Of a stretch of 64,000 nt of DNA, positions 42,039 to 51,035 are shown piece by piece. Source of the DNA: Leucobacter sp. CX169 (GTDB lineage: Bacteria > Actinomycetota > Actinomycetes > Actinomycetales > Microbacteriaceae). A model generated the notes under the pieces. That model was given only the letters and a program-made list of their open reading frames with translations. It had not been told where the DNA came from and did not search any database. The stretch covers positions 2,170,001 through 2,234,000 of the forward strand of contig NZ_CP071051.1 in NCBI RefSeq assembly GCF_017161405.1, in the 5' to 3' direction. The stretch's first letter is position 1, and each line of letters starts with the position of its first letter. The position numbers and the translations under genes are program-made.

Positions 42039-42782
42039 ATGCCGTACGGCCCCATCTCTTCCCTCGCGACTCCCGCTGACCCCGCGGTCGGGCACCGGCG
42101 TCAGCCCCTGCTCGCGCACGCGGCAGTGAACGCCCGACCCCTGGCGCTGGCCTACCGGATCATCGCGTTCGCGCTCATCCTGGCGGGGGTCGTCTGCAAC
42201 TCCGGGGTGTTGTCGGGGGCCCCGGACTGGTCGACCCTGCTGTTCTACACGATGATCAGCAACCTCCTCTGCCTCGGGTGGATGCTGCTGCTGATCATCC
42301 GCACCGCGCGGGATCTGCGTCGACGGGGCACCTCCGGTACCTCGACTCCGAGTGCGAGAGGAAGCGGGGCGGTGATGATGGCGATCACCGTGACCATGCT
42401 CATCTATCTGATCGTGCTGGTGCCGACTCGGTTCCAGCAGGGCGACGCCGACATCTTCTCCCTCACCGACAATCTCATCCACATCATCACGCCGTGCCTG
42501 GTGATCGGCGACTGGCTGCTCTTCGTCCCGAAGGGCACGTTCCGCTGGATCGATCCTCTGCGCTGGACACTGATCCCCTACGCTTACCTGGTGTTCGGCT
42601 TCATCTACGGTGCGCTGGGCGGAGAGTTCACGCCCGGACAGACCTATCCATATCCGTTCATGAACATCGAGAAGCTGGGTCTGGGTGGCGTCGCCCTGTC
42701 TGCCGCGCTCGTCGTCGTCGGCTTCCTCTTCGTCGCCATCGACCGGATGCTCGGCGCTGCCGGTCGTCGCATCGTTCTCTGA
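42039..42782 (+). CDS. Pr6Pr family membrane protein
   Basis: 247 residues with six hydrophobic helices (YRIIAFALILAGVVC, TLLFYTMISNLLCLGWMLLL, MMAITVTMLIYLIVL, LIHIITPCLVIGDWLL, WTLIPYAYLVFGFIYGALGG, GGVALSAALVVVGFLFVAI). FYTMISNLL, HIITPCLVIGDWLLFVPKG and YPYPFMN match the Pr6Pr family (FAR-17a/AIG1-like), which in eukaryotes includes fatty-acid ester hydrolases. ATG 42039 is used. Function in bacteria unknown. It lies on the strand of the UvrA-like gene. Confidence 0.8.
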   Translation: MPYGPISSLATPADPAVGHRRQPLLAHAAVNARPLALAYRIIAFALILAGVVCNSGVLSGAPDWSTLLFYTMISNLLCLGWMLLLIIRTARDLRRRGTSGTSTPSARGSGAVMMAITVTMLIYLIVLVPTRFQQGDADIFSLTDNLIHIITPCLVIGDWLLFVPKGTFRWIDPLRWTLIPYAYLVFGFIYGALGGEFTPGQTYPYPFMNIEKLGLGGVALSAALVVVGFLFVAIDRMLGAAGRRIVL

Positions 42783-42864
42783 GGCCAGGGGCGAATCCTC
42801 CTGCATCCGGCTGACACCTGACGCATGGCACCGCCCCCTCACCTCGCCCCCAGGGCCCCACGGA

Positions 42865-42870
42865 TACACT
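42865..42870 (+). promoter_or_regulatory. -10 box for a leaderless transcript of the UvrA-like gene
   Basis: TACACT ends six bases before ATG 42877, so transcription would begin at the start codon itself. No ribosome site precedes the ATG, in keeping with leaderless translation, which is common in actinobacteria. Confidence 0.5.
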
Positions 42871-42876
42871 GGACCG

Positions 42877-45438
42877 ATGCCCGAAAACCCGAACGACCCG
42901 ACCGATGCGTTCGTCCGCGTTCGCGGCGCCAACGAGAACAACCTCAGGAACGTCGACGTCGATGTGCCGCGCGACAGGATCGTCGCGTTCACCGGCGTCT
43001 CCGGATCGGGCAAGTCCTCCCTGGCATTCGGCACCATCTTCACCGAGGCCCAGCGCCGCTACCTGGAGTCCGTCGCCCCGTATGCACGGCGCCTCATCCA
43101 GCAGGGTCATGATCCGCACGTCGAGTCGATCTCGGGCCTGCCCCCGGCCGTCGCACTGCAGCAGCGCCGCGGCGCCCCCAGCTCGCGATCGAGCGTCGGT
43201 ACCGTCACCACGCTGTCGAACTCGCTTCGGATGCTGTTCTCCCGCGCCGGCACCTTCCCCGAAGGGTTCACGACGCGCCTCGACTCCGACGCTTTCTCGC
43301 CGAACACCGCAGCCGGCGCCTGCCCCGAGTGCCATGGCATCGGCGTCTCGCACACCGTCAGCGAGAACTCGCTGGTACCCGATCCCTCGCTGAGCATCCG
43401 CGATGGCGCCATCGCCGCCTGGCCGGGTGCGTGGCAGGCGAAGAACCTGCGAGACATCACCATCGCGCTCGGGTACGACGTTGAGCGCCCGTGGCACGAC
43501 CTCGATCAGGCCGACCGCGACTGGATCCTCTTCACCGACGAGCAGCCGGTCGTGCAGATCACCCCGCAGCGCGACCGCGTGGCGAAGCCCTACAACGGCA
43601 TGTTCTGGAGTGCGAAGAAGTACGTCTTCCACACGCTGGCCGACTCGAAGAGCCAGATGATGCGCACGAAGGTGCTGCAGTTCGTGCGGTCGGGCCCGTG
43701 CCCGCTCTGCCACGGCACAGGTCTTCGCCGCGAGGCACTGGCCGTCACGTTCGCCGGGCGCACGATCGCCGAGCTCAACGCCCTCCCGATGACCGAACTC
43801 GCCGAGGTGTTGCGCCCGACCACGCAGCTCACGGACGCTGCGCACGCGCTGCCGACCACGCTCTCCGGCGAGCGCACTGATGTCGCCGTCGCTCTCACCA
43901 CCGATCTCCTGGCGCGCATCACCGTGCTCACCGACCTCGGCCTCGGGTACCTCGGGCTCGGCCGGGTGACGACCACGCTCTCCCCCGGCGAGATGCAGCG
44001 CCTGCGGCTCGCCACCCAGCTGCGGTCAGGGCTCTTCGGTGTCGTCTACGTGCTCGACGAGCCGTCGGCCGGCCTGCACCCCGCCGATGCGGAGCCGTTG
44101 CTCGATGTCTTGGAGCAGCTCAAGCGCTCGGGCAACTCGGTTTTCGTGGTCGAGCACAACATGAATGTCGTCCGCCACGCCGACTGGATCGTCGACGTCG
44201 GCCCCGGCGCGGGCGAGGGCGGTGGTGACGTGCTCTACAGCGGAGCGGTCGACGGACTCGCCGCGGTCGAGGCGTCCGTCACCCGGCCGTTCCTCTTCCC
44301 CGATCAGGGCACCACGGCGGCAGATCGCCGCGACGTGCGCGAGCCCGCGAACTGGCTCACCGTCGAGGGCATCACGCTGCACAACCTCGCCGACGTCGAT
44401 GCGGCCATTCCGCTCGGCACCTTCGTCGCGGTCACCGGTGTCTCAGGGTCGGGCAAGTCGACGCTCGTGAGCCGCGTGCTGCGTGATGTCGTGCGCGAGC
44501 ATCTGCGCTCCGGCCGCGACGACGGCATCGATGATCCGGACGACGCCACGACCACCGACCCCGCAGGCGATGACGCGGGTCTCACCGAAGCGACGGTCCC
44601 GGATGCGCACGCCGACACGCTGACGGTGCGCCGTGCCACGGGGCTCGAGCACATCGACCGGCTCGTGCGCGTGGATCAGAAGCCGATCGGACGCACCCCT
44701 CGGTCGAACCTGGCGACTTACACAGGCCTGTTCGACGCGGTCCGGACGACCTTCGCGAAGACCGACCTCGCTCGGGAGCGCGGGTATACCGCCGGACGCT
44801 TCTCGTTCAACGTCGCCGGTGGACGCTGCGAGACCTGCCTCGGCGAGGGGTTCGTGTCGGTGGAGCTCCTCTTCCTGCCCGGCAGCTATGGACGCTGCCC
44901 GACCTGTCACGGCGCCCGGTACAACGCCGACACTCTCGAGGTCACCTACGACGGCAAGACGATCGCCGATGTGCTCGCGCTGACGGTCGAGCAGGCATCC
45001 GGCTTCCTCGCGCCGGTGCTGGCGGCTGCGCGCAGCCTGCAGGCCCTCCTCGACGTCGGGCTCGGCTATCTGCGACTCGGTCAGCCCGCGACCGAGCTGT
45101 CGGGCGGCGAGGCGCAACGCATCAAGCTGGCGACCGAGCTGCAGCGTGTGCGCCGAGGCCACACCCTCTACCTGCTCGACGAGCCGACGACGGGCCTGCA
45201 TCCCGCCGATGTGCGGCGGTTGCTCGCGCAGCTGCACGCGCTGGTCGACTCCGGAGACACGGTCGTGGTCGTCGAACACGAAATGGATGTCGTCGCCGCC
45301 GCGGACTGGGTCATCGACCTCGGCCCGTCGGGTGGGGATGCCGGCGGGCGCATCGTCGCGACGGGAACACCGGATGCCGTGGCGAAAGACCCCGCGAGCC
45401 GTACGGCCCCGTATCTCGCCGAGCGCCTCAGCCGTTGA
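42877..45438 (+). CDS. UvrA-like ATPase (UvrA2/DrrC-type excinuclease A paralogue)
   Basis: 853 residues with two ABC ATPase halves: GVSGSGKSSLAFGTIFTEAQ and TTTLSPGEMQRLRLA in the first, GVSGSGKSTLVSRVL and ELSGGEAQRIKLA in the second. Four-cysteine zinc elements lie at CPECHGIG...CPLCHGTG and CETCLGEG...CPTCHGARYN. It is about 100 residues shorter than canonical UvrA, and the first signature has SPGE in place of SGGE. Both fit UvrA paralogues tied to resistance to DNA-binding drugs more than the housekeeping repair protein. Repair or drug protection is likely; partners UvrB and UvrC are not nearby. Confidence 0.88.
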   Translation: MPENPNDPTDAFVRVRGANENNLRNVDVDVPRDRIVAFTGVSGSGKSSLAFGTIFTEAQRRYLESVAPYARRLIQQGHDPHVESISGLPPAVALQQRRGAPSSRSSVGTVTTLSNSLRMLFSRAGTFPEGFTTRLDSDAFSPNTAAGACPECHGIGVSHTVSENSLVPDPSLSIRDGAIAAWPGAWQAKNLRDITIALGYDVERPWHDLDQADRDWILFTDEQPVVQITPQRDRVAKPYNGMFWSAKKYVFHTLADSKSQMMRTKVLQFVRSGPCPLCHGTGLRREALAVTFAGRTIAELNALPMTELAEVLRPTTQLTDAAHALPTTLSGERTDVAVALTTDLLARITVLTDLGLGYLGLGRVTTTLSPGEMQRLRLATQLRSGLFGVVYVLDEPSAGLHPADAEPLLDVLEQLKRSGNSVFVVEHNMNVVRHADWIVDVGPGAGEGGGDVLYSGAVDGLAAVEASVTRPFLFPDQGTTAADRRDVREPANWLTVEGITLHNLADVDAAIPLGTFVAVTGVSGSGKSTLVSRVLRDVVREHLRSGRDDGIDDPDDATTTDPAGDDAGLTEATVPDAHADTLTVRRATGLEHIDRLVRVDQKPIGRTPRSNLATYTGLFDAVRTTFAKTDLARERGYTAGRFSFNVAGGRCETCLGEGFVSVELLFLPGSYGRCPTCHGARYNADTLEVTYDGKTIADVLALTVEQASGFLAPVLAAARSLQALLDVGLGYLRLGQPATELSGGEAQRIKLATELQRVRRGHTLYLLDEPTTGLHPADVRRLLAQLHALVDSGDTVVVVEHEMDVVAAADWVIDLGPSGGDAGGRIVATGTPDAVAKDPASRTAPYLAERLSR

Positions 45439-45554
45439 CCCGTCCCGAGTGACTCAGCCCACCCGCACGTCGGACGCCCCCGGCACAACGAGGATCAGCG
45501 AGCACTGGAAGCGGTACGCGCCGCTGCCGCGAAGGGCGTCTACTTTCCGCAACA

Positions 45555-45590
45555 AAAGGCCCGGAGACTCTTGCGAGTTTCCGGGCCTTT
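45555..45590 (-). terminator. Terminator-like hairpin beside the middle att repeat
   Basis: AAAGGCCCGGAGACTC / GAGTTTCCGGGCCTTT around a TTGC loop. The inner 26 bases are identical to the hairpin at 28515-28548; the outer pair differs in a compensatory way (GA/TC versus GG/CC). Confidence 0.75.
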
Positions 45591-45600
45591 CTCGGTTTAC

Positions 45601-45632
45601 GTCGGGCTGACAGGATTTGAACCTGCGACCCC
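45601..45632 (-). repeat. Attachment-site repeat 2 (tRNA-Pro 3' end copy)
   Basis: Identical 32-bp core to repeats 1 and 3, followed by TTGGA as in repeat 1. CGAAAATCT at 45664-45672 starts exactly 32 bp after the core, as it does after repeat 1 (28616-28624). The 432 bp from the UvrA-like stop to the DUF262 stop hold only this site, its hairpin and the element arm. Confidence 0.85.
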
Positions 45633-45870
45633 TTGGAAAATCCCTGGTCAGAGCGGGTTTTTTCGAAAATCTTGGATTGTCTCGGGTTCCCTAGTGTGGG
45701 CTGGGAAGTAGGCGTTTCGCCTCCTCCGAGTGTATCCGGTTGGAGGTGGTCCATCAGGATCGATTGAGGCGAGTTTACGGTGGTCATACGCGAGGCTTGG
45801 CCGATCCTGCTTGTTGGCGCGACTTGTGGGCACAAGACCTCGGCAACAAAAATGAGGTCGTCGACAATCG

Positions 45871-48189
45871 TCAGTCGGCAACAAGCATTCTCACCAGCCT
45901 TACACAAAGTTGGATCCGGTCCTCGGAGTCGACTTGCCGGATGCCGTTGAACGATTGCTGGACGGGCACCAGTCCGTCGCCTGTCGCAGCGAATTGATCA
46001 AGCACCGAGCGAACCGTTGCCGAGACATCCGGGCGCTCGTGGGGGACATCGACGCGGAAGCCATCTTCCATGCAGTGGATCTCAACCGCAGAGCCCTTGA
46101 GTCTGAGCCCGGGGTCATCTTCCCGAAACCAATTGGGCTCCTCGACGACGTCTCGGAACCCGCCCTCGACCCACGCTGCACGCAGCAGTGCGTCGCTGAA
46201 GCGGGAGACGTAGGAGCCGCCATAGAGGATGCGCAAGTGACGGTAACTGAAGCCACCGAGCGTCTGGTCGTAGGTCTTGTTGTGGAAGTACCCGTCTCCG
46301 ACCGAGCTGCGTGCGCCTTCGTACCGCGAGAGGTAGTAGCGCCAATCGAAGTACGACCGACTTTCCCGCTCCGCAAGCCACTCCGAACGGATCGCATCAA
46401 GGGTCTCTTTCCCTTCTGCACTGCCGCTGGAACGACGAGCCGAGTAATCATCGAGCAGTGCCATCAAAGGGTCACGGATGAAGGCCAGGTCCTCACGCTT
46501 ACCCGTCGTAAGCAAGTCCATCCACGAGTCGTCCTTCTGAGAGCTTCCGAGCTGCCGCACCTCGCCGCCCCACTTCACATCACGCGAGTAGTCCCCTTTC
46601 GTGAGGAGCGTCGCGCCAAAGAGGTCACGGAGAGTCCTCTCACTGACTTCGTCGAACGCACGGGCGCGCGTTGAGAGCATCTCCGGCTGCAGGTCAATAG
46701 CCTGGATACGGCCCCGCATGAGCAAATTGTCCTCTAACTCGTGGATCGCCGGAATGACCTCCGGATGCTGATCCATCCAACGCCACTTGAGCGACTCGTC
46801 CGTCACCCAGTAGTCACGGAATCCTGCCATGCCGTCGAATACGCCCTGGAGTATCAGCCTTTCGGTAGACGCTACGTAGTCAGACATGTACCGGTCGCGG
46901 TCGAGGAATGCTGCTGTGATGTTTCGCAATGATCGGAGGCGTCGTTGCACGTCGCCGGTCGTGAGCGTCTCACCCGCTTGTCGGGCCAGAAGCACAGCGA
47001 ACAGCAACAGCGTTTCCTGCGCAGAAAACTCGCTGCCGTACCGCGTCAGGCAGGCACCAAGGAGGTCCGACGTGGACGAAAACAGCGGCAACGAATCATT
47101 CCGCGTCTTACCCACCGCAAACAGTCCATTGAATACCTCGGCAGGATCGGTTCCTACCCAGGTGTCGAACGCATGGAAGAAAAAGTCCCGGTTGCGTTCG
47201 GCGTAGCCGTTCCCTGGATCAGCGAGGGCAAGACGTGCTCGCTCTTCCAGCGGAAGGAGTTGCCGGGAGTCCTTGTCGCGCCATCTGCGTTCAGGTGCAC
47301 CATCACGCCACTCACAGATCTCGACGATGAACGTGAGATACCGCATGAACTCATCATCAACGGTCTTGTCTCCGCCGTACAGTTTCTCGTAGCTCCAGAG
47401 GACATCGGTCCATGCTCCGTCGATGCTCTCAGCAAGGTGCCTGTACCGAGCGGGGTCCGCTTCTTTGATGATCGTTTCCACGTCGGCTTTGAAAACCTCG
47501 AAGGGCGTCAACGGCTTTCCCCGCGAGTTCATCTTGATGTAGAGGTCCTCACCGTATTCCATGTCTTCAACGGGGAGGAAGAGGAACCAAATCGCTCCGG
47601 GCGAAGACTCGGTCGGCCGACGTTCGAGGCGTTGCCAGATGGCCGTGAACTCATCGTCGCGGCCCGCGAACCGTATATGGATGGCATCCAGGATCACGAG
47701 CATCGAAGCGATCGTGGGATCCTGGCGCCATGGGTACAGGTACCACGGCTGGTCTGTGATCCACTCAGACGGCGTCTGAGATTCGCCCGGGTACGGGTGC
47801 GTCGCGAGCGCGGCCGTGAAGTTCCGCGCTGTCGGTCTAGTTGCGTACGAGAAACAGAGCCACGCCGCATTGGAGTCGAGCGTCTGCGCCCGCGACGCGA
47901 TGTACCAGTGCATCAAGAAGAGTGTCGTCAGGCGTTGCTGTCCATCGAGAGGGCGGAGCACACCGGACCGAAGCTCACCATAAATGAAGTCGAGCCCCAT
48001 ACCTTCGTCGGACCTCGCCGCGGCAATTAGGGCATCGAGAAAGCGGTCACGGATAAGGGTCGCCTCATCGTCCTTGCGGCCCTGTGCATAGTCGCGCTGG
48101 ATGATGGGAATCTCGATCTGCGTGATAGCCGGTCGGTCACTCGTTGGCGGATCGAAGAGGCCAAGGAAAGTCGTGGGATAACCCTTCAT
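45871..48189 (-). CDS. DUF262 domain protein (GmrS-like), second gene of a pair
   Basis: 772 residues. The N-terminal DUF262 domain shows IEIPIIQRDYAQGR and the signature RPLDGQQRLTTLFLMHWYIA; YIKMNSRGKPLTPFEVFKADVE is the following conserved block. No HNH motif is visible in the long C-terminal part. DUF262 proteins include GmrS, which uses nucleotide hydrolysis in restricting modified phage DNA, and related defence enzymes. The ATG overlaps the stop of the first DUF262 gene (TAATG at 48189), so the products are probably made in equal amounts and may form a complex. Confidence 0.85.
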   Translation of the reverse strand: MKGYPTTFLGLFDPPTSDRPAITQIEIPIIQRDYAQGRKDDEATLIRDRFLDALIAAARSDEGMGLDFIYGELRSGVLRPLDGQQRLTTLFLMHWYIASRAQTLDSNAAWLCFSYATRPTARNFTAALATHPYPGESQTPSEWITDQPWYLYPWRQDPTIASMLVILDAIHIRFAGRDDEFTAIWQRLERRPTESSPGAIWFLFLPVEDMEYGEDLYIKMNSRGKPLTPFEVFKADVETIIKEADPARYRHLAESIDGAWTDVLWSYEKLYGGDKTVDDEFMRYLTFIVEICEWRDGAPERRWRDKDSRQLLPLEERARLALADPGNGYAERNRDFFFHAFDTWVGTDPAEVFNGLFAVGKTRNDSLPLFSSTSDLLGACLTRYGSEFSAQETLLLFAVLLARQAGETLTTGDVQRRLRSLRNITAAFLDRDRYMSDYVASTERLILQGVFDGMAGFRDYWVTDESLKWRWMDQHPEVIPAIHELEDNLLMRGRIQAIDLQPEMLSTRARAFDEVSERTLRDLFGATLLTKGDYSRDVKWGGEVRQLGSSQKDDSWMDLLTTGKREDLAFIRDPLMALLDDYSARRSSGSAEGKETLDAIRSEWLAERESRSYFDWRYYLSRYEGARSSVGDGYFHNKTYDQTLGGFSYRHLRILYGGSYVSRFSDALLRAAWVEGGFRDVVEEPNWFREDDPGLRLKGSAVEIHCMEDGFRVDVPHERPDVSATVRSVLDQFAATGDGLVPVQQSFNGIRQVDSEDRIQLCVRLVRMLVAD

Positions 48190-50015
48190 TAGTCGCTCTC
48201 TCCGCTGGTTATCACGTCAGGTTTGAGGAAGTCGCTAACGACAGCGATGAGCGTGTCGTAGTACGCCGCCCGATCTTGCGAACTCCAGAACGAGAGTTGC
48301 TGGTCCTCACTGCCGGTGTAGTACTTCAGGAAGACGTTGCGTGTGCACGGCAGGAGGTACGCGCCCTGAGCGTCCAATTCCAGGATGCGTTCACGTTTGA
48401 GCGCGAAGACCGCATTGTTGAGCTTACTGTTGAACTCGCGCTGAAGGAGCGCGAGATTGCCCAGCCCGTGGAGGTCGTCCTCGTCCGAGGTATCCCCATC
48501 AGTGCTGAAGAGCGTGAAGACCCGACCCTGGATGTCTTGAAAGCCATCGATGTCGGTTCGTGTAGGCGGCAGAGCGAGGTGTTTGTCGATGCCTCTGATG
48601 AGCGCGTCAACCTCACCCTGCGCATCTGCATTCCAGGTGGTTTTGTTGATCTTTGCCCGGTGGGACACGAGCCAGTCTCTGCGCTGCTCCTCCTTTTTGA
48701 ACTCCTGTGAGTTCTGGGCGTGGATATGCTCCAGCGACCAGCCTCGTAAGGCGTATTCAAAGAACGAGAATCGTGCGCCTTGGTCGGAGCTTGCCAGCAC
48801 CGTCTCAACGTTCATCAGCAGCAGGATCTCTACACATTTCTCTGCGTGCCTCGAGTCGTCGTAGCGGAGGAGCGATACGTCCGCTGCGGTCAGATCAAGT
48901 CGATTTCGTATGAGTTGTCGCAGGTAGGTGGCGAAGGCGCTGTGTGTCTGTGACTTCGACGCCTCGATGAGGTCGGTTACATGGGTACCGGTCGCGATGA
49001 GGTAGCCGATCCGGTGGTAGAGCTCGCGGTCGTTATACCAGCCCACTAGCAGACCGTGCCGGGCGACGACCTCATCCCAGAATGCGTCGATGTTTGTCGC
49101 GGCGACTTGCTCAAGCACCTGACTGAAGGTCCAGAAGCGAGGTCGCGCCTTCAGGCCTGCGTCCGGAGTCAGGCTCTCGAACAAGAAATCGATATGGGTC
49201 GATCGCGTCGTCGACGAGCCGGTGAGGAATGCCCAGAATTGCGCGTCCCGGAGATCGCGTTCAAAGCCATCCCATTGAGCAGCGATCTCCTGTTGCCTGC
49301 TGAACTGTGCGCCCTCCCGTGCCGAGTTTGACAGCACTAGCGCCTTTATCAGTTCAGAGTCCGTGAGCGGGATACGGTCTCGGTTCAGTCGAATGAACAA
49401 TTCAGTCGGATCAGTACCAGGGGGAGCTTCGTACCAGATGACATAGACCCACTTGGAGAGTGCGGAATGGATGTCGATGGCTGCCTGTGTCGCGTTGCTC
49501 TGTTCACTGAACCATTCCGCGATGGCGTCGTAAGCGGCTGCGATGTGATGAAAATCGATGTTCTCGTCGCGACGAGAACGGTCAAGGTTTTCGAGGTACT
49601 GTTTACTCCCCTCCCGCGTCTCGTATGAGAGCGAGTACGCGACAGCAGACCCCGGAAGCGTCGTTGCAATGTATTTCGTAATGAGGAGAAGCGTGGTGAG
49701 CCGCTGCTGACCGTCGACAAGCTCCCAGCCATCGTCCCGGCGAAGAACCACAATAGGCTGCAGTATGTAGTCGCCCGGGAACTCTCGGCGCTTCTGTGCA
49801 TCTGTCAAGTTCCCCTTGATGTCATCAAGGAGCTGGCGCACCTCGTCTCGACCCCAGCGGTACCCCCGTTGGTAGGCCGCGACGAAGAAAGCACCTTTGA
49901 GATAAGGCGTGTCTGGATCACCCTGCATGACGAGCCGCCGCTCGAGCGTCGCTTCCATCCCGCTCCCCCCTTGCATCGAGACCGTCATCCCCTCCAATTT
50001 ACCGACGAGCGTCAT
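48189..50015 (-). CDS. DUF262-DUF1524 protein (GmrSD-like nuclease), first gene of the pair
   Basis: 608 residues. DUF262 motifs FFVAAYQRGYRWG and WELVDGQQRLTTLLLITKYI are followed by FIRLNRDRIPLTDSELIKALVL. The C-terminal DUF1524-like HNH region shows WSLEHIHAQNS and LHGLGNLALLQREFNSKLNN, the usual H...N..N nuclease pattern. I keep ATG 50015 because it overlaps the methyltransferase stop in an ATGA; internal ATGs at 49988, 49976 and 49958 are possible. It resembles type IV restriction or phage-sensing nucleases. The operon with a methyltransferase and a second DUF262 protein is unusual. Confidence 0.87.
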   Translation of the reverse strand: MTLVGKLEGMTVSMQGGSGMEATLERRLVMQGDPDTPYLKGAFFVAAYQRGYRWGRDEVRQLLDDIKGNLTDAQKRREFPGDYILQPIVVLRRDDGWELVDGQQRLTTLLLITKYIATTLPGSAVAYSLSYETREGSKQYLENLDRSRRDENIDFHHIAAAYDAIAEWFSEQSNATQAAIDIHSALSKWVYVIWYEAPPGTDPTELFIRLNRDRIPLTDSELIKALVLSNSAREGAQFSRQQEIAAQWDGFERDLRDAQFWAFLTGSSTTRSTHIDFLFESLTPDAGLKARPRFWTFSQVLEQVAATNIDAFWDEVVARHGLLVGWYNDRELYHRIGYLIATGTHVTDLIEASKSQTHSAFATYLRQLIRNRLDLTAADVSLLRYDDSRHAEKCVEILLLMNVETVLASSDQGARFSFFEYALRGWSLEHIHAQNSQEFKKEEQRRDWLVSHRAKINKTTWNADAQGEVDALIRGIDKHLALPPTRTDIDGFQDIQGRVFTLFSTDGDTSDEDDLHGLGNLALLQREFNSKLNNAVFALKRERILELDAQGAYLLPCTRNVFLKYYTGSEDQQLSFWSSQDRAAYYDTLIAVVSDFLKPDVITSGESD

Positions 50016-50698
50016 AGTACCCGAAACTCGCCCGTGCGGACCCCGGGGAGCACGGAAGCAATGAAGCGACCGATCTGAAACTGTTCCCTCGCTTCTGCGG
50101 TCGCGATCCGAAGCGACTCCTCCGCGACGTCGGCGTCAAGGTCACCGGTCGGCGGTGCCTCACCTGCAGCGAAGTGCATGAGCAGTACATCGCGCTTTGC
50201 GCGAGCACGCAGCTGATCGATGTCAGCCGCGCTGAGATAGGAGGCGGAACCACCGAGCGTCAGCACGGTATCGAAGGTCGTGCCACAGAGCACCCGGCGT
50301 CTCTCTGCTTCCGCGTAGGTCGCTGGGTGCAGGCCCGCAATCACGGGATGCTTCATCACCAGCGCATTGAGCATCGCTGTCGACGGGTCGATGCCGACAT
50401 AGTGCACGGGTTCCACAACACCGAGGTCCAGGGGAAGTCCGGTCCCGCACCCCACATCGAGGGTTCGGCCCAGACGTCCGCCGAATGTCGCACGGATGAG
50501 ATCCGCGCTCGCGGATTTCTCCGTTGCTGTCATCCCAAAGTTTCGATCCCACACCGTTGCGAGCCCGTCGAAGGCTGAGTCGATGCCCGACACCGTTCGG
50601 GGCATGTTCTGGATGCCGTACACGTGGTCGGCCCTGCCCCGGTTGATGATGGTGACACTGTCGTCGACGATGGGGTCTGATGCAGGAACTGGTGACAT
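50012..50698 (-). CDS. Class I SAM-dependent methyltransferase, 5' end replaced by IS sequence
   Basis: About 228 residues in a chimeric frame whose first nine or so codons come from the IS end (MSPVPASDP); native text begins near IVDDSVTIINRGRADHVYG. The SAM site is RTLDVGCGTGLPLDLG with HYVGIDPSTAMLNALV as the acidic strand and FDTVLTLGGSASYLSAADI after it. Substrate unknown; it looks like a small-molecule rather than a DNA methyltransferase. The native start is lost, so the gene is probably truncated. The 3' end overlaps the DUF262 gene by 4 bp, tying the three genes together. Confidence 0.7.
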   Translation of the reverse strand: MSPVPASDPIVDDSVTIINRGRADHVYGIQNMPRTVSGIDSAFDGLATVWDRNFGMTATEKSASADLIRATFGGRLGRTLDVGCGTGLPLDLGVVEPVHYVGIDPSTAMLNALVMKHPVIAGLHPATYAEAERRRVLCGTTFDTVLTLGGSASYLSAADIDQLRARAKRDVLLMHFAAGEAPPTGDLDADVAEESLRIATAEAREQFQIGRFIASVLPGVRTGEFRVL

Positions 50699-50741
50699 CA
50701 AACATGGCTAGCCGAGAGGGCTGGCCTGGAAGGATGTCATC

Positions 50742-51035
50742 ATGCCCAAGCCGTTCCCCAAGGAGTTCCGCGACGACGTCGTCCGGGTCGCGCAGAACCG
50801 CGACCCAGACGTCTCCCTCGCGCAGATCGCGAAGGACTTCGGCGTCCATGTCGGAACTCTCGACAAGTGGATGCGTCAAGCCCGCATCGAAGCCGGCGAA
50901 CAGCCGGGTGAGACGAAGCAGGATTCCGCCGAGCTGCGCGAGCTCCGTAAGCGCAATCGCCTCCTCGAGCAGGAGGTCGAGGTGCTGCGTCGCGCGACCG
51001 CGTATCTGTCCCAGGCTCATCTGCCGGGAAAATGA
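50742..51035 (+). CDS. IS3-family OrfA of the 50.7-kb element
   Basis: 97 residues. FRDDVVRVAQNRDPDVSLAQ and IAKDFGVHVGTLDKWMRQA form the HTH, RNRLLEQEVEVLRRATAYLS the coiled coil. GGAAGG precedes the ATG. The stop overlaps the OrfB ATG in an ATGA at 51032-51035, with the GGGAAAA slip site just before it. Confidence 0.9.
   Translation: MPKPFPKEFRDDVVRVAQNRDPDVSLAQIAKDFGVHVGTLDKWMRQARIEAGEQPGETKQDSAELRELRKRNRLLEQEVEVLRRATAYLSQAHLPGK

Larger units (their letters stand above)
28553..45632. mobile_element. Integrated element A in tRNA-Pro(GGG)
   Basis: Bounded by att repeats 1 and 2. It carries a tyrosine integrase and excisionase-like gene (39.7-41.1 kb) and mostly defence genes: DUF6602, hsdR/S/M, GIY-YIG, AbiF-like and AbiEi-like, plus a Pr6Pr membrane protein and a UvrA-like ATPase. 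The left arm shares CGAAAATCT, 32 bp after the core, with element B. The integrase lies 4.5 kb from the nearer end rather than next to it, so the right part may have been acquired secondarily. Confidence 0.7.

Noticed and set aside
45428-45907. 159-residue minus-strand frame across the middle att site
   Set aside because: It reads through the hairpin and tRNA fragment, a well-known source of false frames.
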